This document shows, in pieces, positions 7,896 through 16,893 of a DNA stretch of 32,896 nucleotides (the stretch's first letter is position 1; the number at the start of each line of letters is the position of its first letter). The translations under genes were made by a program, and so were the position numbers. Below the pieces are notes generated by a model. That model saw only the letters and a program-made list of their open reading frames with translations. It was not told where the DNA came from and searched no databases. This DNA is from Cellvibrionales bacterium UBA2618. Its GTDB lineage: Bacteria; Pseudomonadota; Gammaproteobacteria; Pseudomonadales; Porticoccaceae. The DNA lies in assembly GCA_002339165.1 (NCBI GenBank), contig DDJS01000045.1:12977-45872 (forward strand), given 5' to 3'.

Positions 7896-7918
7896 CACTG
7901 GTCGACCCTTTACCAGTG
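7896..7918. repeat. Palindromic site between ispB and fabA
   Basis: Perfect 7-bp arms CACTGGT (7896-7902) and ACCAGTG (7912-7918) with a 9-nt spacer, 66 nt upstream of the fabA start and upstream of the ispB promoter candidates. The shape suits a dimeric regulator. The left arm plus spacer, ACTGGTCGAC, resembles part of the FadR consensus but lacks one base, so the regulator is unknown. Confidence 0.4.
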
Positions 7919-7984
7919 AAACAGTTGCCGCTTGTCGGATAACTGGTTAGGATGCCAGATCTACAGCACTGCTATAAGGCGTCC

Positions 7985-8506
7985 ATGAGTTTCATACCAC
8001 AGTCTTCCTATAATAAAGAACAGCTACTGGCCTCGAGCCGAGGCGAGTTGTTCGGCCCCACCAATGCAAAATTACCCGCACCCAACATGTTGATGATCGA
8101 TCGGATCACGCATATCGATAACACCGGTGGTGTGCATGGGCTCGGGGAGATCGTTGCTGAAATCGACATCCATCCGGACATGTGGTTCTTTGACTGCCAT
8201 TTCGAAGGCGACCCAGTGATGCCAGGCTGTTTGGGGCTAGACGCGCTTTGGCAGCTAGTCGGATTTTTTTTGGTTTGGAACGGTAACTCAGGTCGCGGCC
8301 GAGCATTAGGTGCGGGTGCAGTAAAATTCTTTGGTCAGGTTTTACCAACCGCTAAGAAGGTAACCTACAAGCTAACCATCAACCGTCTGATTCAACGCAA
8401 ACTAATCATGGCGATTGCCGATGGCAGCATGGAGGTCGATGGACGTGAAATTTATACCGCCAAAGACTTAAAAGTTGGCCTGTTTGAGAGCACCGATAAT
8501 TTTTAA
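7985..8506 (+). CDS. fabA: 3-hydroxydecanoyl-ACP dehydratase/isomerase
   Basis: A 173-residue hot-dog fold enzyme, almost the same length as E. coli FabA (172). It dehydrates 3-hydroxydecanoyl-ACP and isomerises trans-2- to cis-3-decenoyl-ACP, the branch point of anaerobic unsaturated fatty-acid synthesis. The signature CHFEGDPVMPGCLGLDALWQ includes catalytic His72 and Asp86; GQVLPTAKKVTY and YTAKDLKVGLF are also typical. I chose the ATG at 7985 over an in-frame ATG at 7952: it gives the family length and has AAGG upstream, while at 7952 the spacing is poor. fabB follows 42 nt later, so the pair forms an operon in the usual order. Confidence 0.96.
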   Translation: MSFIPQSSYNKEQLLASSRGELFGPTNAKLPAPNMLMIDRITHIDNTGGVHGLGEIVAEIDIHPDMWFFDCHFEGDPVMPGCLGLDALWQLVGFFLVWNGNSGRGRALGAGAVKFFGQVLPTAKKVTYKLTINRLIQRKLIMAIADGSMEVDGREIYTAKDLKVGLFESTDNF

Positions 8507-8548
8507 TAACCACGTCATCACAGTGCGGTATCGAGACAAGGGATAGTT

Positions 8549-9763
8549 ATGAAACGAGCAGTAATCACTGGTGTGGGTATTATATCCTGCCTTGGAAATG
8601 ACCGAGCGTCGGTCACTAGCTCGCTCCAAAATGGCGTTTCAGGCATTGGCTATAGGCAGGATTTTGCTGATATGGGACTGCGGTGTAACGTAGGCGCAGT
8701 TATCGACATCGATCCGAAAGAACATATCGACCGAAAGATAATGCGCTTCATGGGCCCCTCTGCAGCCTATGCCTACATGGCGACCGAACGAGCGATTATT
8801 GATGCCGGACTGAGTGACGAGCAGGTATCCAATCCGCGAACTGGCCTAGTGATGGGTTCAGGCGGCGTTTCTGGCGAGATGTTCACTGAATCCATCGATG
8901 TCATGCGCGACCGAGGCATCAAGCGTGCCGGCCCATATCGCGTCACGCAGATTATGGCCAGTACCGTGTCGGCCTGCGTTGCCACTCCGTTCAAAATTAA
9001 GGGAGTGAACTATTCCATCGCCTCGGCATGTGCCACTAGCGCGCACTGTATCGGGCACGCGCTGGAGCTCATTCAAATTGGTAAACAAGATATTGTTTTT
9101 GCAGGTGGTTCTGAAGATATGCATTGGTCAATGGCCGGCATGTTCGATGCGATGGGGGCACTGACCAGTAAGTACAATGATACGCCGGCGATTGCATCGC
9201 GCGCCTATGACGCCGACCGAGACGGTTTCGCCCCAGGCGCCGGCGCCGGTTGCTTGGTCGTCGAAGAACTTCAGCACGCGCTCGACCGCGGTGCCAATAT
9301 CCTTGCCGAAATCACCGGTTATGGCGCCACCTCTGATGGTGCAGATATGGTTGCGCCGTCTGGCGAGGGCGCAGAACGGTGTATGCGCATGGCTATGGAG
9401 ACTGCCTCGGGGCCAATCGACTACATCAACACCCATGGTACCAGCACACCCGTCGGCGACATCGCCGAACTTGGCGCCATACGCAATACCTTCCCCGAAA
9501 ACTGTCCACAGATTAGCTCCACCAAGTCCCTCTCTGGCCATGGTCTGGGTGCAGCGGGCGCGCACGAAGCGATCTATTGCCTACTGATGATGGAAGCTGG
9601 GTTTGTCACTGCCTCCTGCAATATCGACAATTTAGACGAGAAGGCAGCCGATTTGCCAGTCTTGTTAAACACCGAGCACCGACGCCTAGAGCGTGTCATG
9701 TCGAACAGCTTTGGCTTTGGCGGAACCAACGCAACGCTGGTGATGGAACGCTTTACCGGCTAA
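8549..9763 (+). CDS. fabB: 3-oxoacyl-ACP synthase I
   Basis: A 404-residue condensing enzyme that elongates acyl-ACPs with malonyl-ACP and is needed to extend the cis-3-decenoyl-ACP made by FabA. The Cys-His-His triad is visible: Cys161 in SIASACATSAH, His296 in NTHGTSTPVGD and His331 in KSLSGHGLGAAGAHE, each within two residues of E. coli FabB numbering. The C-terminus has the NSFGFGGTNATLV loop. The ATG has AAGGGA upstream at good spacing. Pairing with fabA and similarity along the length favour FabB over FabF. A bidirectional terminator follows. Confidence 0.96.
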   Translation: MKRAVITGVGIISCLGNDRASVTSSLQNGVSGIGYRQDFADMGLRCNVGAVIDIDPKEHIDRKIMRFMGPSAAYAYMATERAIIDAGLSDEQVSNPRTGLVMGSGGVSGEMFTESIDVMRDRGIKRAGPYRVTQIMASTVSACVATPFKIKGVNYSIASACATSAHCIGHALELIQIGKQDIVFAGGSEDMHWSMAGMFDAMGALTSKYNDTPAIASRAYDADRDGFAPGAGAGCLVVEELQHALDRGANILAEITGYGATSDGADMVAPSGEGAERCMRMAMETASGPIDYINTHGTSTPVGDIAELGAIRNTFPENCPQISSTKSLSGHGLGAAGAHEAIYCLLMMEAGFVTASCNIDNLDEKAADLPVLLNTEHRRLERVMSNSFGFGGTNATLVMERFTG

Positions 9764-9823
9764 AAAACAGCCCGATTCGCCTTATCCACTGATAAATTAG
9801 CGCTCATATCTCATACAATGACA

Positions 9824-9863
9824 GCACAAAAAAAGCGGCCCAAAAAAGCCGCTTTTTTTGTGC
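9824..9863. terminator. Bidirectional terminator between fabB and peroxiredoxin genes
   Basis: A perfect 16-bp inverted repeat (arms 9824-9839 and 9848-9863) with an 8-nt loop. Each arm holds a GCGGC core next to seven A or T bases, so on both strands a G/C stem is followed by a U-run. It lies between two convergent genes and can end both transcripts. Confidence 0.9.
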
Positions 9864-9923
9864 CGATCGAGCAAGGCCAACCTAGCCACGATCTCCATAA
9901 CAGGATTTACTTATGGCTACGCC

Positions 9924-10400
9924 CTACAATGCCGCTAAAATCGCTTCGGCGCTACTTGCATCAACCGCCGCTTCATCGATGTTTAACAGGCTGACAACGC
10001 CGTCGTCGACGATCATGGCAAACCGTTGACTACGCACACCAAGACCCCAGGCCTTGCCGTCGAGTTCGAGCCCCAAAGCAGCAGTGAAATCGCCATTACC
10101 GTCAGCCAACATTTGTAGGTGCTCGGCATTACTTGCCTTACCCCAAGCGTTCATAACAAACACGTCATTGACCGACATGCAGGCAACAGTATCGACACCG
10201 CGCGCCTTGATTTCATCAACGTGAACCACAAAACCGGGCAAGTGAGCCTCGGAACAGGCCGGAGTGAAGGCACCCGGAACTGCAAATAAAACGACTTTTT
10301 TACCGCTGAAAAGAGCTGCGGTGGTCATCGCTTCGGGCCCCTTCTCACCCATCACTGTAAACGCACTCTCAGGGATTTTATCACCCACTTTAATTGTCAT
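9924..10400 (-). CDS. Peroxiredoxin (Prx5 type)
   Basis: A 158-residue thiol peroxidase of the Prx5-like group that reduces hydrogen peroxide and organic peroxides. The active-site motif PGAFTPACS gives Pro42, Thr46 and peroxidatic Cys49; the conserved Arg is in SQRFAMIVDDG. The start at 10398-10400 is set by an AGAGGT site 9 nt upstream; the in-frame ATG five codons earlier would overlap that site. Another Cys (in VACMSV) is in the core and not clearly a resolving residue, so the mode of recycling is uncertain. A TATAAT (- strand, 10468-10473) about 70 nt upstream may be the -10 box. The transcript ends at the shared terminator with fabB. Confidence 0.9.
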   Translation of the reverse strand: MTIKVGDKIPESAFTVMGEKGPEAMTTAALFSGKKVVLFAVPGAFTPACSEAHLPGFVVHVDEIKARGVDTVACMSVNDVFVMNAWGKASNAEHLQMLADGNGDFTAALGLELDGKAWGLGVRSQRFAMIVDDGVVSLLNIDEAAVDASSAEAILAAL

Positions 10401-10559
10401 CTTGTTACCTCTCAACTGTTTAAAAAATTATTGTTACCGACCTTAATTAATGCATCAATCGGCGTGAATTATACTACATATAGGGTGACAACTTGACCGC
10501 TCTACAGTCCATAACAAAACAGTCAATCAAAAACCGTTGGTCAGAGCAGCCACGTTCGG

Positions 10560-11060
10560 CTAGAACGGAATGTCGTCATCAAAACCCTCAAATCCCTGGC
10601 CTCCACCTGCGTTATTATCCGCTGGCGATGATGGCGCTGGTGCTTGACTCGGTGCAGATTTGGGGCGTTGTTGGTGCCCTGAATCCTGAGGCGGAGCATT
10701 GAATTCGCCGCCCTGACCACCGCGACTATCAAGCATTTGCATTTCATTGCCGACAATTTCGGTGGTGAAGCGATCCTGACCGGTTTCTTTGTCCTGCCAC
10801 TTGCGGGTGCGCAATGACCCCTCCACGTAGACCTTAGAACCCCGCTTTAAGTACTCGCCGGCAATCTCCGCGAGACGGTTAAAAAAGACGATCCTGTGCC
10901 ATTCAGTGCGTTCCTGCTGCTGCCCGGTATTTTTGTCTTTCCAACTCTCAGATGTTGCCAAACTGATGTTGGTGACAGCGCCTCCGGAGGGCATATAGCG
11001 AGTTTCTGGATCTTGGCCACAATTACCCACAATGATCACTTTGTTGATGCCACGCGCCAT
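10560..11060 (-). CDS. ssb: Single-stranded DNA-binding protein
   Basis: A 166-residue SSB. The OB-fold domain is at about 1-110, with the typical GINKVIIVGNCGQDPETRY start, TEWHRIVFFNRLAEIAGEYLKRGS and VYVEGSLRTRKW stretches. A flexible Gln/Pro/Ser/Gly-rich linker follows, and the last six residues, DDDIPF, form the acidic tip that recruits repair and replication partners. The ATG has CAGGAG at good spacing. It begins 38 nt before the end of the upstream transporter gene, so the two are cotranscribed and probably translationally coupled. The set ssb, transporter and divergent uvrA is also known from Pseudomonas. Confidence 0.97.
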   Translation of the reverse strand: MARGINKVIIVGNCGQDPETRYMPSGGAVTNISLATSESWKDKNTGQQQERTEWHRIVFFNRLAEIAGEYLKRGSKVYVEGSLRTRKWQDKETGQDRFTTEIVGNEMQMLDSRGGQGGEFNAPPQDSGHQQRPKSAPSQAPAPSSPADNNAGGGQGFEGFDDDIPF

Positions 11061-12459
11061 GATGTTCTCCTGTTGTTCGCGAATTTAAGTATGGTTCTAT
11101 GCTTGCCAAATCAATAATTTTTCGATCTACCCTTACGTAGGCAAGCTGTTCACCCTCGACCACGAGTATATCTTCAACACCGGCAATGTTTAACATTCTT
11201 TTTGCAAAATCTTGTTGCTCCACCCCACCACTATTGACTACGTAAGTGTGTAGAGCTCTGGGTGTCTGCAATCCGATCGAAACAATGAGCCAACCCAACA
11301 AAACCATCGCCAACAGCACAAAGAGACCATCAGCACCCGCATACTCGACGCTCAACCCGCCCATTAGACCACCAAAAAAGGTCCCCAAAAATTGGCTAGT
11401 CGAATAAACCCCCATCGCCGTGCCGCGCGAACCCACCGGACACATCTTGCTCATCCACGACGGTAATACTGCCTCGAGAAGATTAAACCCACTAAAAAAA
11501 ACCAGTAGCAAAATCGGTGTCAACCATGGGTTTCGACCTATACTCAGGACGGCCATCGACAGGGCCATGCAAGCAATCGCAATGATAAAGCTAGTTTTTT
11601 GCGAACCCCGCCGCTCGGCAATCACCAACGGCGGCAGCATGATAAAAAAGCCGCCACCCAACAGCGCTAGATAAACCCACCAATGCTCGGTTGCTGGGAT
11701 CTGTAACTCATTCGACAGGATGTCTGGTATCACCAAAAAACATGCCATTAGCGCAAAGTGTAGGGCGAATATACCGATATTTAGCCGCATTAAATTGGCA
11801 TCCTTGAGCAGACTCAAGAGTTGTTTAGTGTCCGCTTGGGTCTCCCGGTTTTTAGTCTTCGTCACAGCTTTTGGCAGCGTGACCAGCACCACCACAATAC
11901 CGAGCACACCAAGGGTTGCACTCAGCCAAAATACTCCGGACAAACCGGCGTAAGAGACGACTAAGGGACCGACCATCATCGCCAGCATAAAAGATATACC
12001 AATGCTTCCGCCAATTGCTGCCATCGCCTTGGTACGATTTTTTTCCTCGGTAAAGTCGGTGACCATAGCCATCAAGGTACTAGCGATTGCGCCCATACCT
12101 TGCAGTGCGCGACCGAACAGAATACCGATCAAACTATCGGCATTGGCAGCCAGCAGACTGCCAATGATAAAAACCACCAACCCGCCGACCACCACTGGGC
12201 GGCGACCAATACGATCCGACAAGAGACCCAGTGGTATTTGCAGCATCGCCTGCGTCAGCCCATAAATACCCAGCGTTAAACCAAGTAGCCACGGAGAGAA
12301 ATCTGGATAACCTGATACCTCCAGAGCCAACACTGGCAGTATCATGAATAAACCGAGCATCCGAAAGCTGTAGAGCGTTGCGAGAGATGTAACAGCGCGC
12401 CTTTCGAGCGCCGAAAACTGAGATATTTTGGTCAAGTAGGTATCAACGTTCAGCAACAT
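11023..12459 (-). CDS. YajR-like major facilitator transporter
   Basis: A 478-residue MFS protein with about 12 membrane segments. Motif A, GLLSDRIGRRP, is at residues 78-88, and SFRMLGLFMILPVLAL forms TM1. Residues 400-460, after the last helix, look like a small soluble alpha/beta domain (GVEDILVVEGEQLAYVRVD), matching the C-terminal YAM domain of E. coli YajR; the LPSWMSKMCPVGSRGTAMGVYSTSQFLG stretch is also YajR-like. The substrate is unknown, and proton-driven efflux is the family expectation. The last 18 residues are hydrophilic and overlap the ssb start. The ATG at 12457-12459 has no good Shine-Dalgarno, so the exact start is less certain. Divergent from uvrA across a 227-bp gap. Confidence 0.88.
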   Translation of the reverse strand: MLLNVDTYLTKISQFSALERRAVTSLATLYSFRMLGLFMILPVLALEVSGYPDFSPWLLGLTLGIYGLTQAMLQIPLGLLSDRIGRRPVVVGGLVVFIIGSLLAANADSLIGILFGRALQGMGAIASTLMAMVTDFTEEKNRTKAMAAIGGSIGISFMLAMMVGPLVVSYAGLSGVFWLSATLGVLGIVVVLVTLPKAVTKTKNRETQADTKQLLSLLKDANLMRLNIGIFALHFALMACFLVIPDILSNELQIPATEHWWVYLALLGGGFFIMLPPLVIAERRGSQKTSFIIAIACMALSMAVLSIGRNPWLTPILLLVFFSGFNLLEAVLPSWMSKMCPVGSRGTAMGVYSTSQFLGTFFGGLMGGLSVEYAGADGLFVLLAMVLLGWLIVSIGLQTPRALHTYVVNSGGVEQQDFAKRMLNIAGVEDILVVEGEQLAYVRVDRKIIDLASIEPYLNSRTTGEHHGAWHQQSDHCG

Positions 12460-12686
12460 GAGTTGGAGGTCATGGTAACAGTGATAATCGGTTTATAACA
12501 CCGCTATGGCGAGTTGATGAGCGCGTTAAATCGTGCCCTAAGAATAAAATTCATCTCGACAGTTTATGTTATTATGAGCGGTCTGCTCGCGCGCCGAGCA
12601 CGTAGACTACGATAAGTAAATGCACTGTGCGCTTGTCCAGAGCGCGACGCAAAATAATCACAATATAAGAGCAAAAAGACATCGCA

Positions 12687-15548
12687 ATGGATACCATTCA
12701 CGTTCGCGGGGCACGCACCCACAACCTTAAAAATATTGACCTCGACATCCCTCGCGACAAGTTAGTGGTGATCACTGGGCTGTCTGGTTCGGGTAAATCC
12801 TCCCTCGCATTCGACACGCTGTATGCCGAGGGACAAAGGCGTTACGTGGAATCACTATCTACCTATGCGAGACAATTTCTATCGATGATGGAAAAACCCG
12901 ATGTCGACCACGTCGAGGGCCTCTCACCCGCGATATCAATAGAACAGAAGTCGACCTCGCATAATCCCCGCTCGACCGTTGGTACCATTACTGAAATTTA
13001 TGATTATTTGCGATTGTTGTTTGCCCGAGCAGGCGAACCGCGCTGTCCGGACCATGGCCAACCGCTCAGGGCGCAGACCGTCAGTCAAATGGTCGATCAA
13101 GTACTGAGCATGCCCGAGGGCACCAAATTGATGCTCTTGGCGCCGGTAGTCAAAGATCGCAAGGGCGAACACCTCCACCTTTTCGATAGCCTGCGTAGAC
13201 AGGGTTTTATTCGCGCGCGAATCGACGGCTTGGTCTGCGACCTCGACGAAGCACCTGACCTTAACAAAAAGCAAAAACACAGTATCGAGGTGGTCGTCGA
13301 CCGCTTTAAAGTCAACCCAGGAATTTCTCTGCGACTCGCCGAATCATTCGAAACAGCGCTCGGACTGGCCGAGGGGCTTGCCACGATTAGTTACATGGAT
13401 GGCGATCAACCCGATCAGATACTGTCGGCAAAGTTCGCTTGCACTGTGTGCAATTATAGCCTCAACGAACTAGAGCCCAGACTTTTTTCCTTCAACAATC
13501 CAGCCGGGGCCTGTAACACCTGCGATGGATTGGGCGTTCACCAGTATTTTGATATTGACCAAATCGTGCAACACCCGAGCGCATCGCTCGCCGAGGGCGC
13601 GATTCGCGGTTGGGATCGACGCACGCTGTTTTACTTCAACATGCTCAGCTCTTTAGCCGATCACTACAACTTCGACATTAATCAACCCTGGGAGGAACTC
13701 CCTGAGACCTACCGCCAAAAAGTCCTTTTCGGTAGTGACGATGAAGAAATCAGTTTTAACTATGTCAATGACCGTGGCACTGTACTGCGGCGCAAGCACA
13801 AATTTGAGGGCGTCATCCACAACATGGAACGCCGATACAGAGAGACCGAATCGCAATCGGTGCGCGAGGAATTGAACAAGTACATGACCAGTTCCAGTTG
13901 TCCGGAGTGCGGTGGCACACGGCTTTGTCGCTCAGCGCGCAACGTCTTCGTCGACAACCGACGATTAGAGGACATCGTCGGACTTCCGGTGGGGGAATGT
14001 AGCGCTTATTTTGATGCCCTGGATCTACCCGGCCGCGAGGGAGCCATTGCCGAAAAAATCGTCAAAGAAATTCGCCAAAGATTCACATTTCTCGTAGATG
14101 TCGGCCTCAATTACCTCAGCTTAAATCGCAGCGCCGACTCACTATCTGGTGGCGAAGCACAAAGAATACGCCTAGCCAGCCAAATTGGTGCCGGTCTGGT
14201 TGGCGTAATGTATATTCTCGACGAACCCTCGATCGGACTGCATCAGCGCGATAATGAACGGCTGCTAAAAACCCTTGTTCGATTGCGCGATATAGGTAAC
14301 ACGGTGATCGTCGTCGAACACGATGCAGACGCCATTAGCGCTGCCGATCACATCATAGATATAGGCCCGGGCGCAGGCGTGCACGGCGGCGAAATAATTG
14401 CCGAGGGCACAGCTGCTGAGATCGCCGCTAACCGTAATTCAATCACTGGGCAATTTTTATCTGGCGAAAGAAGTATCCAAATCCCTAGCACAAGACATCG
14501 CGCCAAAGGCCAATACCTGTCGATTGAGGGCGCCACTGGTAACAACTTACAATCGGTTGACCTAAAGTTACCGATTGGGCTTTTTACCTGCATCACCGGC
14601 GTATCCGGCTCCGGCAAATCGACCTTAATTAATGAGACGCTCTACCCAGCCGCGGCAACTGCACTAAACAACGCGACCACGTTGAAACCCGCTGCGCACC
14701 AACAGATTCTCGGGCTTGATCAACTAGACAAGTGCATAGACATCAATCAGAGCCCCATCGGGCGCACGCCGCGCTCAAATCCAGCCACCTATACGGGCAT
14801 TTTCACACCGGTCAGAGAGCTGTTTGCCGGTACTCAAGAGGCCCGCTCGCGAGGTTATTCTCCAGGGCGCTTTAGCTTTAACGTCAAGGGCGGCCGCTGC
14901 GAGGCATGTCAAGGTGATGGTATGACCAAGGTCGAGATGCACTTTTTACCGGATATCTACGTAGCCTGCGATGTCTGTGCTGGTAAGCGTTACAACCGCG
15001 AGACGCTCGACGTCCGCTATAAAGGTAAAAATGTTCACCAAGTGCTGGATATGACGATCGAAGATGCTCGGGAGTTTTTTGATGCTATACCCAACATCGC
15101 TAAGAAATTACAAACCCTGATCGATGTCGGCCTGTCGTACATAAAACTTGGGCAATCGGCAACCACCCTATCGGGTGGCGAGGCACAGCGTGTAAAACTC
15201 TCCAAAGAGCTATCCAAACGAGGCACTGGAAAAACGCTCTATATCCTCGACGAACCGACCACAGGATTGCACTTTCACGACATTGAGCAACTCCTTGGGG
15301 TACTCCACAGGCTGCGAGATCAGGGCAATACGGTGGTCGTCATCGAACATAATTTAGACGTCGTCAAGACCGCCGACTGGGTGGTCGATCTCGGCCCCGA
15401 GGGCGGTTCAGGTGGCGGGCAGATCATTGCCGAGGGCACTCCAGAGGATCTGATCAGCATCGCCGGATCCCACACCGGACGATTTTTGGCGCCGATCCTC
15501 AAGGCGCCAAAAACGTTCTCAGAAACGCCGCCCCCCAAGGCCTGCTAG
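12687..15548 (+). CDS. uvrA: Excinuclease ABC subunit A
   Basis: A 953-residue nucleotide-excision-repair ATPase (E. coli 940). It dimerises, scans DNA with UvrB and finds bulky lesions. There are two ABC modules: Walker A GLSGSGKSS (31-39) and GVSGSGKST, two LSGGEAQR signatures, and ILDEPSIGLH and ILDEPTTGLH Walker B segments. Zinc-binding cysteines occur in CTVCNYS / CNTCDG, SSCPECGG, and CEACQGDG / CDVCAGKR. The tail (about the last 15 residues) is Pro/Lys-rich and not conserved. The ATG has only a weak ribosome binding site. No convincing LexA box was found upstream. It converges on the DUF3581 gene with 15 nt between stops. Confidence 0.97.
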   Translation: MDTIHVRGARTHNLKNIDLDIPRDKLVVITGLSGSGKSSLAFDTLYAEGQRRYVESLSTYARQFLSMMEKPDVDHVEGLSPAISIEQKSTSHNPRSTVGTITEIYDYLRLLFARAGEPRCPDHGQPLRAQTVSQMVDQVLSMPEGTKLMLLAPVVKDRKGEHLHLFDSLRRQGFIRARIDGLVCDLDEAPDLNKKQKHSIEVVVDRFKVNPGISLRLAESFETALGLAEGLATISYMDGDQPDQILSAKFACTVCNYSLNELEPRLFSFNNPAGACNTCDGLGVHQYFDIDQIVQHPSASLAEGAIRGWDRRTLFYFNMLSSLADHYNFDINQPWEELPETYRQKVLFGSDDEEISFNYVNDRGTVLRRKHKFEGVIHNMERRYRETESQSVREELNKYMTSSSCPECGGTRLCRSARNVFVDNRRLEDIVGLPVGECSAYFDALDLPGREGAIAEKIVKEIRQRFTFLVDVGLNYLSLNRSADSLSGGEAQRIRLASQIGAGLVGVMYILDEPSIGLHQRDNERLLKTLVRLRDIGNTVIVVEHDADAISAADHIIDIGPGAGVHGGEIIAEGTAAEIAANRNSITGQFLSGERSIQIPSTRHRAKGQYLSIEGATGNNLQSVDLKLPIGLFTCITGVSGSGKSTLINETLYPAAATALNNATTLKPAAHQQILGLDQLDKCIDINQSPIGRTPRSNPATYTGIFTPVRELFAGTQEARSRGYSPGRFSFNVKGGRCEACQGDGMTKVEMHFLPDIYVACDVCAGKRYNRETLDVRYKGKNVHQVLDMTIEDAREFFDAIPNIAKKLQTLIDVGLSYIKLGQSATTLSGGEAQRVKLSKELSKRGTGKTLYILDEPTTGLHFHDIEQLLGVLHRLRDQGNTVVVIEHNLDVVKTADWVVDLGPEGGSGGGQIIAEGTPEDLISIAGSHTGRFLAPILKAPKTFSETPPPKAC

Positions 15549-15563
15549 ATTTTAAAATGCGCG

Positions 15564-16274
15564 TTATTGGCCTGAAAATACTGCTTGACGGGCATTGTAA
15601 CGCTCGACCATGCCGTCGACATCTGTCTGCTGATAATCACGTAGGCCGCTGAGGATAAGATGTTTGGAACCAGACCCAACGGATTGATTATCTGCCATAA
15701 ATTCGAACGACAACATTGCATTACCACGTTTGCCATCGATCTCGAGTTGACTATCGAGCAGACGGGTTTCGATCTGTTCGAACTCGAGATTGTGCATCTG
15801 CAATGACATGGAGGCATAGACCACCAGCGGCCGCTGTGGATTGATCATGACATTATGCTGGGCCATTAAGGGTAATAAAATATGTGGGAAATTTCGCCCA
15901 GAAAAACGTACATAGCTCTGAATTAGAGCCTCGATGGCGCGTTCTCGTCGAAGCACCAGACCACTTTGATCGAGTTCCAAATAACAGCGACCATGGCAAT
16001 CAGTTACTTTTAAATGCTCAGCCGGAGCCGTCGGAAAGATCAATCCGGTGTCCGCTGAGAGCATCTCAGAAAAGCCAAATCGCATTCGCTGACTGATGCC
16101 GTAACGCTCTAACGTCAATCCGAAAAGTAAGTCGCCCGGCACACAGAACCGCTTGTAGTCTGGATCGTGAATTGGGTTGAAGTCGTCGCAAACACGTTTT
16201 GCGAAGCGACTTCCCTGCTCAGCACTGATCTCTATACGATCATTTTTGCAATGATAAAACGGACGTAAAAACAT
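15564..16274 (-). CDS. DUF3581 family protein, hot-dog-like
   Basis: A 236-residue cytoplasmic protein. I recognise it as the DUF3581 family of marine gammaproteobacteria: ISAEQGSRFAKRV, DDFNPIHDPDYKRFCVPGDLLFGL, RFSGRNFPHILLPLMAQHNVMINPQRPLVVY and a conserved GSGSKHLILSGLRDY end. The DFNPIHDPD..PGDLLF segment resembles the hydratase-2 (MaoC) motif of the hot-dog fold, and the second half may be another hot-dog repeat; an acyl-thioester ligand or activity is only an inference. The ATG at 16272-16274 is preferred to an upstream TTG because it starts at the conserved MFL. No strong ribosome binding site is seen. Confidence 0.75.
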   Translation of the reverse strand: MFLRPFYHCKNDRIEISAEQGSRFAKRVCDDFNPIHDPDYKRFCVPGDLLFGLTLERYGISQRMRFGFSEMLSADTGLIFPTAPAEHLKVTDCHGRCYLELDQSGLVLRRERAIEALIQSYVRFSGRNFPHILLPLMAQHNVMINPQRPLVVYASMSLQMHNLEFEQIETRLLDSQLEIDGKRGNAMLSFEFMADNQSVGSGSKHLILSGLRDYQQTDVDGMVERYNARQAVFSGQ

Positions 16275-16363
16275 AGTATTCAAACTCGTTCGGCTAAGAA
16301 GCTCGGGACACAACAACCGCTCAAGGGCGGATTAAAGAGGTCTCAAATATCGAGACAACAACG

Positions 16364-16729
16364 CTAGCTCATCTCCGTATCGAAATCTTCCAACAGATCG
16401 AGAGGCTCCATTTCACGGCCAGCCAATTCGGCGTTCCAGTTGATACCGACCATTAACACGTCGCTATGCATGCCGGGCAACCAGTCATCAAGAAATTCCT
16501 CGAGTTCAATGGCGACCGGCGAATAAATGGACCATTCACCGCTGCAAAGTGGCATTGCCAGATCGATGTGCGACCAGAGCGGCATCACATCGATGCTTGC
16601 ATCCGCCTCCGATTCCACTAGCGCCCACTGTCCCTGCTCGTTGCGTAAACCCCACACGCAACCCAACTGCAATGCTTCGACGATGAGTCGGTCGTAATTC
16701 GTTTGCAGATCGTCAGATAAAGCCTCCAT
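16364..16729 (-). CDS. DUF2750 family protein
   Basis: A 121-residue acidic soluble protein with no signal peptide or membrane segment. It fits the DUF2750 pattern: an N-terminal helix, a strand pair around CVWGLRNEQGQWALVES, the motif MPLWSHIDLAMPLC, then YSPVAIELEEFLDDWLPGM. Function unknown. The start is the ATG at 16727-16729, which has GGAGG 5 nt upstream; an in-frame GTG four codons earlier overlaps that site. It is 89 nt from the DUF3581 start and 164 nt from the next gene upstream, so it may have its own promoter. Confidence 0.7.
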   Translation of the reverse strand: MEALSDDLQTNYDRLIVEALQLGCVWGLRNEQGQWALVESEADASIDVMPLWSHIDLAMPLCSGEWSIYSPVAIELEEFLDDWLPGMHSDVLMVGINWNAELAGREMEPLDLLEDFDTEMS

Positions 16730-16893
16730 CGGATCCTCCACTCAGCATGCTGCCTGCCCAATCATACTGCCTTCTCATCGATGCTATCTTCCCATCCATA
16801 TTGTTGATAGTGGCCTGCTAGACCCGCGCTGCCTAAACTACTGTTAACGAGTATATTAACCCCTCGAACAGCAACGTTGTTTGACAAAGGCGA

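Noticed and set aside
7952..7984. Upstream ATG extending fabA by 11 codons
   Set aside because: Ribosome binding site spacing is poor and the extra residues are absent from FabA; the ATG at 7985 gives the family length.
12625..12640. CTGT-N8-CCAG upstream of uvrA as a possible LexA (SOS) box
   Set aside because: One outer base is wrong and the centre is G/C-rich rather than A/T-rich; too weak to claim although uvrA is often LexA-controlled.
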